This document shows, in pieces, positions 43,881 through 52,034 of a DNA stretch of 64,000 nt. Source of the DNA: Methanoculleus marisnigri JR1 (GTDB lineage: Archaea > Halobacteriota > Methanomicrobia > Methanomicrobiales > Methanoculleaceae). The position numbers were made by a program, and so were the translations under genes. Location of the stretch: the NCBI RefSeq assembly GCF_000015825.1, contig NC_009051.1, forward strand, positions 1,916,695 through 1,980,694, given 5' to 3'. Numbering within the stretch: the stretch's first letter is position 1; each line of letters starts with the position of its first letter. A model generated the notes under the pieces. That model searched no databases, was not told the origin of the DNA, and saw only the letters and a program-made list of their open reading frames with translations.

Positions 43881-44338
43881 TATGAACTTCCGCCCTGGCC
43901 TGCCTGAGCCTGCCGGGCTCCCCGATACGCCGCCTCGAGGCGCCGGGAGATCTCCGTTGCCTGGCCCTGCAGTTGTTCGACCGAACCCGCGACCTTCTTC
44001 GCGAGCGCCTCAAGTTCGGTTATCCGATCCTCCAGATACCCCACCGCATCCGCGGTGGCCCTCTCGACGGAGACGTCCGCCCCGATGTTCACGAGAACGT
44101 GGCCGGCATCGAGCACCTTCACCCGGAGGTACGCGCCTCCGCCGATGGGGAGAAGGACGGCACCGTCCGCGTTCTCCTGGAGAGCGCGGAGCGTCTCGAT
44201 GGCGGCGGTGCCCTCAAGCCGCTGCTGCTCGATCATCGAGAGCTGCTGCGTCATGAGTTCTATCTGCTGCCCGTATTCGTTCAGGTACATCTGGAGGGTC
44301 TGTATCTCGCGAGGATCTGCCTGGTCCACGTCATTCAC
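43880..44338 (-). CDS. pfdA: Prefoldin alpha subunit
   Basis: About 150 residues with two long coiled coils (IELMTQQLSMIEQQR and EALAKKVAGSVEQLQG) around beta strands with LLPIGGGAYLRVKV, the prefoldin alpha pattern. It caps nascent chains and hands them to the thermosome. The start is a GTG at 44338 overlapping the L18a stop, or the in-frame GTG at 44329, which has GGTGA five bases upstream and is the better ribosome-site match. Confidence 0.93.
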   Translation of the reverse strand: MNDVDQADPREIQTLQMYLNEYGQQIELMTQQLSMIEQQRLEGTAAIETLRALQENADGAVLLPIGGGAYLRVKVLDAGHVLVNIGADVSVERATADAVGYLEDRITELEALAKKVAGSVEQLQGQATEISRRLEAAYRGARQAQAGQGGSS

Positions 44339-44522
44339 CAGCTACTACGTTAACCGATTCGATAGTGATATAACTTCTCTTCAGGCGGTGTTTGCTCCCG
44401 ATATCGGTAAGAACCTTTTCTTTTGCCTGGTTCTCGTTCGGGGCGCCGACGACCTTGCGGTACGGCTTCCACTCGTTGTTGATCTTGCACGCGCCTACAA
44501 CTTCAAACGTCTGGTTCTCCAT
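44331..44522 (-). CDS. rpl18a: 50S ribosomal protein L18a/L20e
   Basis: A 63-residue protein (MENQTFEVVGACKINNEWKP) with YRKVVGAPNENQAKEKVLTDIGSKH, the archaeal LX/L18a type. ATG 44522 follows GGAGTGAT. It lies between aIF6 and prefoldin, the usual archaeal order L39e-L31e-aIF6-L18a-PfdA-FtsY. Confidence 0.94.
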   Translation of the reverse strand: MENQTFEVVGACKINNEWKPYRKVVGAPNENQAKEKVLTDIGSKHRLKRSYITIESVNVVAGE

Positions 44523-44529
44523 GATAATA

Positions 44530-45192
44530 TCACTCCAAAAACCCAAAGACTTCTTCTATTCGTCCCAGCTCAAACCCGGTCGTGACGGACCCTGCGACGT
44601 AACCCTTGCTGTTTGCAAGGAGCCCGGTACCCACGAGACCGCTTCCCATGTTGACCGACCCGAGACCGATCGGGAGATCGACGATCCGTTCGAGGTTCGC
44701 GATCTCCGTGTCGTTGGCCCTCGGGTGGACAAGGATACCCTTGTTCGTCGCGAATCCGGCCATGCCGACGGTTTTGATGCCGCCTAGCGTTAGCCGGACC
44801 ACCGGCACCTCGAGGAACGACCCGATCTCTTCGGCAACATCGATCTGCATCTCGGGGTGGACGGCGGCAACGCAATCGTTTGCGAGAATTATGTTGCCGG
44901 CGGCGTTCATGGGACCCTTAAGCAGAAATACGTCCCGGTACTCGCTCAGGACCGCCAGTTCCTCGTCGGTGGCAAGGCCGCTGACGACCAGCCCCTGGCT
45001 GTTTCCGGAAACGAGCGACCCGATGATGCTGCTCCCCTGAATAAAGGTGCTCACGATCTCGACATCGAGTTCCCGTGCGAGGGCCGCGGTGAACTCCGCG
45101 GGCGCCCCGGGGTATACGATCGCTATATCCTCAAAGACCCGGGCATAAACGCCGATGTTCGGATCGCCGGCGAGATCGATCGTTCCCGTCAT
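44530..45192 (-). CDS. eif6: Translation initiation factor aIF6
   Basis: A 220-residue pentein-fold factor with five similar ~40-residue repeats, seen as repeated GxxAxxNxxGxxVxPxxxDxE variants such as [19 protein letters not shown] and [19 protein letters not shown]. It binds the 50S subunit to prevent premature joining. It is 1 base from the L31e stop. Confidence 0.96.
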   Translation of the reverse strand: MTGTIDLAGDPNIGVYARVFEDIAIVYPGAPAEFTAALARELDVEIVSTFIQGSSIIGSLVSGNSQGLVVSGLATDEELAVLSEYRDVFLLKGPMNAAGNIILANDCVAAVHPEMQIDVAEEIGSFLEVPVVRLTLGGIKTVGMAGFATNKGILVHPRANDTEIANLERIVDLPIGLGSVNMGSGLVGTGLLANSKGYVAGSVTTGFELGRIEEVFGFLE

Positions 45193-45193
45193 T

Positions 45194-45457
45194 TCACTCC
45201 TCGGCGAGCTCGGCCTGGACCTGCCCGTCCTCGAACTTCATCGCGCGGACGCGAATCTTTCGCGGTGGCTTGGAACTTCCGTTCTCCCAGACCTTCTCGT
45301 TGATGCTCTTATCGAGTTTGACGTCCTCGCTCTTCATGTGCCGCACGAGAAACGCCCTGATATCCTTGATCGCGGTGTTGCCACGCTTCCACCGGGGTGC
45401 ACGCTTCACCTCGCGGAGGGGGATGATATAGATATGCTCCTTCAATGCTTCTGCCAT
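45194..45457 (-). CDS. rpl31e: 50S ribosomal protein L31e
   Basis: An 87-residue ribosomal protein with [39 protein letters not shown] and [19 protein letters not shown], characteristic of L31e. It lines the rim of the polypeptide exit tunnel. It follows L39e with a 4-base gap. Confidence 0.97.
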   Translation of the reverse strand: MAEALKEHIYIIPLREVKRAPRWKRGNTAIKDIRAFLVRHMKSEDVKLDKSINEKVWENGSSKPPRKIRVRAMKFEDGQVQAELAEE

Positions 45458-45461
45458 AACC

Positions 45462-45614
45462 TTACACCTTCAGGGAACTCCGTCTCCAGTTGCGCCGCTT
45501 CGGATGCGACGCAACCGCACGGTTGGTCTTGATCATCACCCATGCAGGCACGCGGCGGTTCTGCTCGCATGCCTTTGCCAGCCGGATCTTCCGGCCCTTC
45601 ATTAGTTTGCTCAT
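45462..45614 (-). CDS. rpl39e: 50S ribosomal protein L39e
   Basis: A 50-residue highly basic protein: [20 protein letters not shown], then [12 protein letters not shown] and [14 protein letters not shown]. This is the complete L39e motif set; it inserts into the exit tunnel. It falls just upstream of L31e, as usual in archaea. Confidence 0.96.
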   Translation of the reverse strand: MSKLMKGRKIRLAKACEQNRRVPAWVMIKTNRAVASHPKRRNWRRSSLKV

Positions 45615-45634
45615 AATGTTCACTCTCGTAATAT

Positions 45635-46225
45635 TCAGGTATCTCTCCTCGCGACCACCAGCGACTGCAGGTGGCGGGAGGGGAAGAACGACGCCGGGTC
45701 GATGCCGCGAGCGCGGAGCGCGTCCCGGATCTCCCCCTCGTAGTCGCCGTTCCCGATGCTGCCGGTCTCCCCGTACCGCACCACGAGCAGGCGTTTTGCG
45801 AGACGTTCCACCTCCGCTTTCCCGTAGCCGAGGAGCGGCCGGACGTAGGAGCAGCCGGCGGTCATCTCCAGGTGCTGGACCTCGGGGCGTTCGAGCCGGG
45901 GAACCCGGTCTTCCCGGCGGGTGCCGTCACCGACCACCGCGTACTCGGCCGAAAGGATCTCGACCGCCGTCCGGTGAACCATGTCGATTGCGTCGTTCGG
46001 GTACCCGCACGTTAGAAGCAGGTCGACGGCCTCGGAGAGCAGGTCTCTTCCGAGCACCCTTCTCCTGAAGGGAAGTCCCAGGGCGGCCGCTGCGGCCCGC
46101 ACTTCCGGGACCTCGCGGTCGGGATCGAATACACAGGTATTCAGTTCCACGCCGTAATCGCGCGCGAGCATGATTGCCGCGAGCGCGCTGTCTTTCCCGC
46201 CCGAGAAGAGCACACCTGCTTCCAT
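45635..46225 (-). CDS. PP-loop ATPase domain protein (COG2117-like)
   Basis: A 196-residue N-type ATP pyrophosphatase with the PP-loop [15 protein letters not shown] at the N-terminus and [14 protein letters not shown] near 96. It resembles predicted PP-loop proteins related to tRNA thiolation (COG2117). Likely an adenylating enzyme in tRNA modification. It is co-transcribed with L39e and PDCD5-like genes; the ATG overlaps the upstream stop by one base. Confidence 0.83.
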   Translation of the reverse strand: MEAGVLFSGGKDSALAAIMLARDYGVELNTCVFDPDREVPEVRAAAAALGLPFRRRVLGRDLLSEAVDLLLTCGYPNDAIDMVHRTAVEILSAEYAVVGDGTRREDRVPRLERPEVQHLEMTAGCSYVRPLLGYGKAEVERLAKRLLVVRYGETGSIGNGDYEGEIRDALRARGIDPASFFPSRHLQSLVVARRDT

Positions 46226-46563
46226 TATTTCCGCGTAATCCTGAACTCTTTCTTCGACGGCGTCAGCTGGGCAAGCAGGGCCTTCAGCTGCTCGTCGGTG
46301 ATCCGCTGCCTGACCCTGCCGCTCTGCGCGAGCATCACCAGTTGCTGCTCGACCGCTTTTGCAAACTCCGGCCGGGTCAACTTGATGGTATTGAGTCTCT
46401 CCCTCGCTTCAGGTTCGAGGATCTCCATGAGCGCAGCACGGACCTGCGCATCGATCTGCTGCTGGCGTGCGGCCTCTTCCTCCATACCCTGCTGATCCAT
46501 CGCCTGCCGCTGCATCTGTTCCATCCTGCGGCGGCGCAGTTCGGCGAGTTCGTCGTCTACCAT
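46225..46563 (-). CDS. PDCD5-family DNA-binding protein
   Basis: A 112-residue helical protein with LAELRRRRMEQMQRQ, LEPEARERLNTIKLTRPEFAKAVEQQLVMLAQSGRV and the ending KKEFRITRK, matching archaeal TFAR19/PDCD5 proteins. The family binds DNA weakly in archaea; a precise role is unknown. It follows S19e in the operon. Confidence 0.92.
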   Translation of the reverse strand: MVDDELAELRRRRMEQMQRQAMDQQGMEEEAARQQQIDAQVRAALMEILEPEARERLNTIKLTRPEFAKAVEQQLVMLAQSGRVRQRITDEQLKALLAQLTPSKKEFRITRK

Positions 46564-46582
46564 CAGTCATACCTCCTGCCGA

Positions 46583-47032
46583 TCAGTACTTCGCAAGGCC
46601 CGGGGCGGTTGTGGCGGCCTCTGATTTCAGGCCGTTTGCAACGTTGTCAAGGAAGGACCTGCCCGCCGGGGTTACCGTGCGTCCCCCACTACCGTGGGCG
46701 ACGTACCCTGCCGCTTCGAGCTGCTGGAAGATCTTCCGAACGACCGACCCGCTCCCCCGCTTGAACCGGTTCGGAGCCGCGCCGCGGTTATACTTGCCGC
46801 CGTAGGCGGAGCGCATCCTCTGGATGCCAACAGGGCCGTCGATGTAGATGCGCCGGAAAACCGCCGCCGCACGCACGTACCACCAGTCGTCATTCTCGGG
46901 GGGCATCTCTTTGTGTACCCCCGTCTTTGCAAAAGCGGCCCAGTCGGGGGGCTGAATCTGCGAATTTGTCTTGAATTCTTCTGCCACCTGCCGGATGAGC
47001 ATATCGGCAGGGATGTCATATACAGTCGTCAT
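46583..47032 (-). CDS. rps19e: 30S ribosomal protein S19e
   Basis: A 149-residue protein with WYVRAAAVFRRIYIDGPVGI, YGGKYNRGAAPNRFKRGSGS and QQLEAAGYVAHGSGGRTVTPAG, typical of S19e with its winged helix. It is involved in maturation of small-subunit RNA. First gene of the S19e-PDCD5-PP-loop-L39e run. Confidence 0.97.
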   Translation of the reverse strand: MTTVYDIPADMLIRQVAEEFKTNSQIQPPDWAAFAKTGVHKEMPPENDDWWYVRAAAVFRRIYIDGPVGIQRMRSAYGGKYNRGAAPNRFKRGSGSVVRKIFQQLEAAGYVAHGSGGRTVTPAGRSFLDNVANGLKSEAATTAPGLAKY

Positions 47033-47083
47033 AGATGAACCTCACTCTCGCTAACAGTCTTTACATATTCGTCCAGTGATGTT

Positions 47084-47344
47084 TTATATATTTCGAGGAT
47101 TGTGCCCGGGCGATCGGTTCCGCCGCTCCGTGAGGACAAGCGTCCGCCCCCGGACCTCGACCAGAACCGCACCGGCCGATGCCGCTATCTCCTCCGGATC
47201 GACCTCGGTGTTCCTGAGCCATCTCACTTTGACGACCTTCCGATCTTTGAGTTGCCGCCGGATCTCGTCGATCATGACGTTCGTGATGCCGCGTTTCCCG
47301 ATCCAGATGGTGGGCTTGAGATCCTGAAACGATTCTCTGCTCAT
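47084..47344 (-). CDS. YhbY/CRM-domain RNA-binding protein
   Basis: An 86-residue single CRM domain: PTIWIGKRGITNVMIDEIRR, KDRKVVKVRWLRN and a GxxxVxVRGRTLVLT segment. The GKRG loop contacts RNA in related proteins; bacterial YhbY associates with pre-50S. The ATG overlaps the Rpr2 stop by four bases. Confidence 0.92.
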   Translation of the reverse strand: MSRESFQDLKPTIWIGKRGITNVMIDEIRRQLKDRKVVKVRWLRNTEVDPEEIAASAGAVLVEVRGRTLVLTERRNRSPGHNPRNI

Positions 47345-47658
47345 TGCCGGGGCCTCCCGACCGGGAACCGCGACCGGTGCCCGCAGGCAAGACAGGTGAC
47401 GACCACGCGCCCCCGGTGAACCCTGACCCGGGCGTTCGACCCCGGGACCAGGTAGGTGTAGCACCGGCGGCAGAAGCGGCGTTTCAGCGGCCGTTCTATC
47501 CGAATCCGATGACGCATCCCGATCTTGCGGGCCAGTTCCACGCACCGGTTGCTCCTGTCGGGGCTTTCCGGGTAGAACTCCGCTGCACGCGCAAAGAGAA
47601 CGGCGATCCTCTCGCGAGCGAGTCTCCGGGAGCCTGATTTACGTGTTGTATCTGCCAT
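47341..47658 (-). CDS. rnp4: RNase P protein component 4 (Rpr2/Rpp21)
   Basis: A 105-residue zinc ribbon protein with Cys63/Cys66 (RRFCRRCYTYLVPG) and Cys89/Cys92 (TCLACGHRSRFP). An N-terminal helical half, RIAVLFARAAEF, completes the Rpr2 pattern. It is part of RNase P, which matures tRNA 5' ends. It leads the pair with the CRM protein. Confidence 0.94.
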   Translation of the reverse strand: MADTTRKSGSRRLARERIAVLFARAAEFYPESPDRSNRCVELARKIGMRHRIRIERPLKRRFCRRCYTYLVPGSNARVRVHRGRVVVTCLACGHRSRFPVGRPRQ

Positions 47659-47729
47659 GGTGCGATCCGTCTCAGTGGTGGGTCTTGAGATTGGAGGCGT
47701 GAGAATATATAAGAGGTTGATAGGCCCGG

Positions 47730-48356
47730 TCAACAGACCCGCACACGCCGGCCGTCGACCTCCAGGCGGCCTTCGCAGAAGAGTTTCACGGCGAGCGGGA
47801 GAGCTTCGTGCTCTTCTGCGAGGATCCGGTCGGCGAGCGTCGTCTCGTCGTCGTCCGGGAGGACCGGCACGCACCGCTGGACAACGATGGGCCCGGTATC
47901 CATCCCCTCGTCGACCAGGTGGACGGTGCAGCCCGCGACCTTCACCCCGTACTCGATCGCCTGCCTCTGCGCGTGCAGCCCGGAGAACGCCGGGAGCAGG
48001 GCGGGATGGATGTTCATCATCCTGCCCGAGAACTCGCGGACGATCCCGGCCCCGAGGATCCGCATGTAGCCGGCGAGGACGAAGAGGTCGGCCCGGCAGC
48101 CCCGCATCGCGGAAAGAAGTGCCTCCTCGTATGCGGCTCTCGTTGGGAACCGCGCGTAGTCGACGACCGTCACCGGGATGCCGGCGTTCTTCGCCCGCTC
48201 TATCGCGTACGCCCCGGGGTTGTCGGTGACGAGCCCCGCGCAGATCGCGGGGATATCCCCGGCCGCAATGGCGTCGATCACCGCCTGAAAGTTCGATCCT
48301 CTCCCCGAGACGAGGAACGCAATCCGTTTCTTATCGACAGATGTCTCTGGACTCAT
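47730..48356 (-). CDS. purN: Phosphoribosylglycinamide formyltransferase
   Basis: A 208-residue folate-dependent GAR transformylase with FLVSGRGSNFQAV, the catalytic NIHPALLPAF (His near 115) and HLVDEGMDTGPIV with the catalytic Asp. Step three of purine synthesis. It lies 21 bases downstream of the CorB-type gene on the same strand. Confidence 0.95.
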   Translation of the reverse strand: MSPETSVDKKRIAFLVSGRGSNFQAVIDAIAAGDIPAICAGLVTDNPGAYAIERAKNAGIPVTVVDYARFPTRAAYEEALLSAMRGCRADLFVLAGYMRILGAGIVREFSGRMMNIHPALLPAFSGLHAQRQAIEYGVKVAGCTVHLVDEGMDTGPIVVQRCVPVLPDDDETTLADRILAEEHEALPLAVKLFCEGRLEVDGRRVRVC

Positions 48357-48377
48357 AACTACCGTTCTCCGGGCACC

Positions 48378-49667
48378 TTACCGGGCCTCGCCCGGCGCGT
48401 TCTGAGACGCGATGATCAGTTTCACCTTGACGATCCGCCGGCCCCGCATCTGCATCACCACCAGCGTGATGTTGCTCTCCTCGATCTTGACCACCTCGCC
48501 GCGGCGGGGGATATGTCCCAGCCGGTCGATGACGAGGCCGCCGATGCTCTCGTAGGCATCCGTCAGCGGAAGGAATAACTCCAGGTCCTCGTTGAGGTGC
48601 TCCACCCACGCCCGCGCATCGACCAGGTAGACACCCTCCTCGACCTGCTGCACCTCGGGCTCCTCCTCGTCGAACTCGTCCATGATCTCGCCGACCAGTT
48701 CTTCGAGCATGTCTTCGACGGTCACGATCCCGGCAAACGACCCGTACTCGTCGAGGACGACCGCCATGTGCTGCTTCTTCACCTGAAGTTCCTTTAAGAG
48801 CTCGTCGATCTTCTTGCTCTCGGGAACGAAGTAGGGTTCGTACATCAGGCTCGGGATCGTCGCGCTCGTCTGCTGGCGGAAGGCCGCCGAGAAGACGTCT
48901 TTCACGTTCAGGAGCCCGACGACGTTGTCGATATGCTCGTGGTAGACCGGGATCCGGGAGAAACCCGTCTCGTTGAAGATGGAGAGGGCGTTCTCGAGCG
49001 TGGATGCGTCCTCGATCATGACGACGTCTATTCGCGGCGTCATCACCTCGCGAACCGTCGTGTCTCCAAAGCGCAGTACGGAGTAGAGCATGTCCCGCTC
49101 CTCCTCCTCGATGGTGCCCTCCTCCTCGCCGACGTCGATCCATTCCTTGATCTCCTCCTCGGTGACGACCGGCTCGGTCACGCCGGGCCTGAAGGCGAAC
49201 TGCCGCTTGATGCGGTCAGCGACCCAGAGCACCGGGTAGAGCACTCTCGAGAGGTAGAGGATCGGCAGGGCGACGCGGAGCGCGAGTGTCTCGGTATTCC
49301 GGGAGGCATACATCTTCGGCCCGATCTCGCCGAAGACCAGCATCAGGATGACCGTAACCCCGGTCGCTATCCCGATACCGACGTCGCCGTAGATGGCGAT
49401 CGCGATCGCGGTCGCGAGCGATGCCGCGGCCACGTTGACGATGTTGTTCCCGATCAGGATGGTGATCAGGAGGCCGTCGGTCGATTTCTTCAGTGTATCG
49501 AGTGCTTTCGCTCCCTTTCGACCCTGATTTAAGAGGGCGCGGACTTTCGCCCGGGTTATCGATATGAGGGCGACTTCCGAACTCGAGAAGAAGCCCGAAA
49601 GGAGCAGACAAACAACGAATAAAATGATCTCTATAGTTAGAAGGTCTACGACTACCATTGACTCCAC
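48378..49667 (-). CDS. CorB/CNNM-family magnesium transporter
   Basis: A 429-residue protein. A DUF21 transmembrane domain (1-~150) has four helices with the conserved SSSEVALISITRAKV and FGEIGPKMYA. A cytoplasmic CBS pair follows (VMTPRIDVVMIE; YHEHIDNVVGLLNVKDVF and GSFAGIVTVEDMLEEL), then a CorC domain. This is the CNNM/CorB type, solved from Methanoculleus thermophilus, where the CBS pair binds Mg-ATP and gates transport. It should export or regulate Mg2+. Confidence 0.92.
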   Translation of the reverse strand: MESMVVVDLLTIEIILFVVCLLLSGFFSSSEVALISITRAKVRALLNQGRKGAKALDTLKKSTDGLLITILIGNNIVNVAAASLATAIAIAIYGDVGIGIATGVTVILMLVFGEIGPKMYASRNTETLALRVALPILYLSRVLYPVLWVADRIKRQFAFRPGVTEPVVTEEEIKEWIDVGEEEGTIEEEERDMLYSVLRFGDTTVREVMTPRIDVVMIEDASTLENALSIFNETGFSRIPVYHEHIDNVVGLLNVKDVFSAAFRQQTSATIPSLMYEPYFVPESKKIDELLKELQVKKQHMAVVLDEYGSFAGIVTVEDMLEELVGEIMDEFDEEEPEVQQVEEGVYLVDARAWVEHLNEDLELFLPLTDAYESIGGLVIDRLGHIPRRGEVVKIEESNITLVVMQMRGRRIVKVKLIIASQNAPGEAR

Positions 49668-49753
49668 GCCGCATCAAGCGGCAGCATCCGGTATTGAATG
49701 ATTCCCGGCATTTTATGAATTATGTCGTGGGCAGATGTTATAAAACCAGCGCT

Positions 49754-50578
49754 TCACGGGAATACCACTCGTAGCGCCTCCGATTCCTGCGAAAGAAGCA
49801 CGACCTTCTCCTCGGACGAGAGCGCCCCGGGAAAGACCATGTCCTCGAGTTCCAGCGTGAGGTATCCACCGTAGCCCCGGTCGGCAAGTTCCGCAAGCAC
49901 CTGCAATGCCTCGGGGTCGTCGTGGATGGGGTGGTGAGGCCGCCCGTTCCCGCCGAGCGCGCTGACGTGGACGTTGACCATCCGCTCGATGCAGAGATCG
50001 ATGAACCGGATTACCTCGTCGCAGGACGTCATCATGGCGTGCCCCATATCCAGCGTGAACCAGAGCCAGGGTTCCCGATCGAGCACCTCGGCCGCGTCCT
50101 CCGCCGTCGAGAGGAGGGTGTTGACCCGGGGTTCCATGTTCTCGATCGCCACCTTCACCCGCGTCCCCTCGGCGGCTTCGCGGAGCCGGGCGATGTAGTC
50201 CTCGAACCGCCGGTAGTCGTAGGCGCTCGGGTGGCGTTTCGCCGTCCGCTTCCCCGGGTGGACGGTGACCACGGCGGCACCCATCCGCTCCGCCATCCGG
50301 ACGGCCTCGAGGGCGTAGTCGACAGAGATCTCGGCGACCCGCGGGTTGATGGAACAGGGGTTCAGGTCCAGCGACGGGGCGTGAACGGTAATCGGCGAGA
50401 GTTCCGGATGATCCGCGATGCACCGGCCAAGTTCGTCTTCAGGGCGGTCGCGAAGCCAGAAGTGCGGCGTCTCGACCCAGAACTCGAGCCCGTCGAGGCC
50501 GGACTCGGCGACGTAGTCGAAGATATGGTCGCAGGGATACTCGTGGAAGAACATGGTCGAGACGGCGAAACGACCCAT
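49754..50578 (-). CDS. TIM-barrel protein of the AP endonuclease 2/xylose isomerase-like family
   Basis: A 274-residue barrel with metal-ligand-like motifs in succession: VTVHPGKRT, VAIENMEPRV, WFTLDMGHAMM, NVHVSALGGNGRPHHPI and YLTLELEDMV. The order of His, Glu, Asp, His and Glu is that of EndoIV-like or sugar isomerase enzymes. ATG at 50578 (MGRFAVST). It is divergent from xseAB, so a DNA repair role is attractive, but sugar-phosphate isomerase is equally likely by fold. Confidence 0.85.
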   Translation of the reverse strand: MGRFAVSTMFFHEYPCDHIFDYVAESGLDGLEFWVETPHFWLRDRPEDELGRCIADHPELSPITVHAPSLDLNPCSINPRVAEISVDYALEAVRMAERMGAAVVTVHPGKRTAKRHPSAYDYRRFEDYIARLREAAEGTRVKVAIENMEPRVNTLLSTAEDAAEVLDREPWLWFTLDMGHAMMTSCDEVIRFIDLCIERMVNVHVSALGGNGRPHHPIHDDPEALQVLAELADRGYGGYLTLELEDMVFPGALSSEEKVVLLSQESEALRVVFP

Positions 50579-50588
50579 AACACTACTT

Positions 50589-50597
50589 GATATAAAC
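50589..50597 (+). promoter_or_regulatory. TATA box of leaderless xseA
   Basis: GATATAAAC lies about 20-30 bases before the GTG (50615) and ATGs (50618, 50621) of xseA, placing the transcript start at or next to the first codons. On the other strand TCTATTAGA at about 50603-50611 lies at similar distance from the TIM-barrel ATG. Confidence 0.5.
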
Positions 50598-50614
50598 CAT
50601 CGGTCTAATAGATT

Positions 50615-51865
50615 GTGATGATGCTCGGCGGTCATTCCACCGGCCCGGAACGGTTCGGCACCCCGATATTCGGGGTCTCGGAGGTCTCGGGGCTCATCTG
50701 CGACCTCCTCGACGACGCCCGCCTGCGCCGGATCTGGGTGCGGGGGGAGGTGACCAACTACAAGAACCACGCCTCCGGCCACCGTTATTTCTCACTCTCC
50801 GAGCGAAACGGAAGAAGTTCCGCGGTGATCAACTGCGTCATGTGGCGCACCTCCGCTTCAACGCTCGCGTTCGCGCCCAAAGACGGCATGGACGTCCTCG
50901 CCTGGGGCTCCGTGGAGGTCTACGAGCCTCACGGCAGGTACCAGCTGATCGTCCGGGAGATGCTCCCGGCTGGCCTCGGCGAACGCCACCTCATGGTCGA
51001 GCGCTGGAAACAGGAACTCGACGCCGAAGGGCTCTTCGATCCCGGGCGGAAACGGCCTCTGCCCCTTTTCCCGCAGCGGATCGGCGTGGTCACCTCACCG
51101 ACCGGCGCGGCGGTGAAGGATATCCTCTCGGTCATCTCCCGGCGGTATCCGGCGGACGTTATCCTCTCCCCGACGGCGGTCCAGGGTGAGGGGGCGCACG
51201 TCGAGATCGCGGAGGCGATCCGGCGGATCGACGGGCTCGCGGACGTGATCATCGTCGGGCGCGGCGGGGGGAGTTTCGAGGATCTCTTCGCTTTCAACCA
51301 CCCGGACGTCGTGCGGGCGGTCGCGGCGTGCAGGACGCCCGTGATCAGCGCCGTCGGGCACGAGGTGGACACCGCCCTCTGCGACTTCGCCGCGGACCTC
51401 CGGGCGCCGACGCCGTCCGCGGCGGCGGAACGGGCGGTTCCGGAACGCCGGGAGGTGCTCCGGGAACTTGCCGGGTGCGAGGAGAGGATGCACCTGCTCG
51501 TCCATAGCCGCCTCGCCGCTTCACAGAGCGAGGTCGAGGAACTCCGGGAGCGCATGCGCCCCGGACGGCTCGCGCGCCGCATCAACGAGCGGATGCAGCG
51601 CCTCGCCGAACACGACGACCTGCTCCGGCGGGCGGCGGTCGCCCGGGTGCAGCGGGAACGCTCCGCCCTCGCGGAGCTCCGCGCCAACCTCGAAGGAAAG
51701 AACCCTCTCGCCATCCTGGAGCGGGGATACTGCATCGTCGAGGCGGGCGGCAGGGTCGTGAGGAGCGCCGCGAGCCTCGCACCGGGCGAGCGCGTGACGA
51801 TCAGGATGATGGACGGCCGGGCAGTCGCCGTCGTGGAGGAGACAACGTATGACGAAAACCTTTGA
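50615..51865 (+). CDS. xseA: Exonuclease VII large subunit
   Basis: A 416-residue XseA with an N-terminal OB fold (VSGLICDLLDD, RRIWVRGEVTNYKNHASGH), the catalytic middle domain with RIGVVTSPTGAAVKDIL and IIVGRGGGSFEDL, and GHEVDTALCDFAADLRAPTPSAAAE, then a coiled-coil region. Together with XseB it degrades single-stranded DNA from both ends. It is a bacterial-type repair nuclease found in some methanogens. Start may be GTG 50615, ATG 50618 or ATG 50621. Confidence 0.95.
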   Translation: MMMLGGHSTGPERFGTPIFGVSEVSGLICDLLDDARLRRIWVRGEVTNYKNHASGHRYFSLSERNGRSSAVINCVMWRTSASTLAFAPKDGMDVLAWGSVEVYEPHGRYQLIVREMLPAGLGERHLMVERWKQELDAEGLFDPGRKRPLPLFPQRIGVVTSPTGAAVKDILSVISRRYPADVILSPTAVQGEGAHVEIAEAIRRIDGLADVIIVGRGGGSFEDLFAFNHPDVVRAVAACRTPVISAVGHEVDTALCDFAADLRAPTPSAAAERAVPERREVLRELAGCEERMHLLVHSRLAASQSEVEELRERMRPGRLARRINERMQRLAEHDDLLRRAAVARVQRERSALAELRANLEGKNPLAILERGYCIVEAGGRVVRSAASLAPGERVTIRMMDGRAVAVVEETTYDENL

Positions 51866-52034
51866 AGAGAAACTGGAAGAACTGCGGGGGATTGTCCGGA
51901 AACTCGAAGACGGCGATACGAGCCTTGAGGAGAGCATCGCCATCTACGAGCGGGGCGCGCTCCTCGTCAAACAGTGCGAAGACCTCCTCGGCACGGCCGA
52001 GATGAAACTCACCGAACTTGGACGCGACCGGTGA
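51849..52034 (+). CDS. xseB: Exonuclease VII small subunit
   Basis: A 61-residue helical protein, MTKTFEEKLEELRGIVRKLE, then LEESIAIYERGALLVKQCEDLL and EMKLTEL, matching XseB. The ATG overlaps xseA by 17 bases. Its end overlaps the convergent sensor kinase gene by 26 bases. Confidence 0.93.
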   Translation: MTKTFEEKLEELRGIVRKLEDGDTSLEESIAIYERGALLVKQCEDLLGTAEMKLTELGRDR

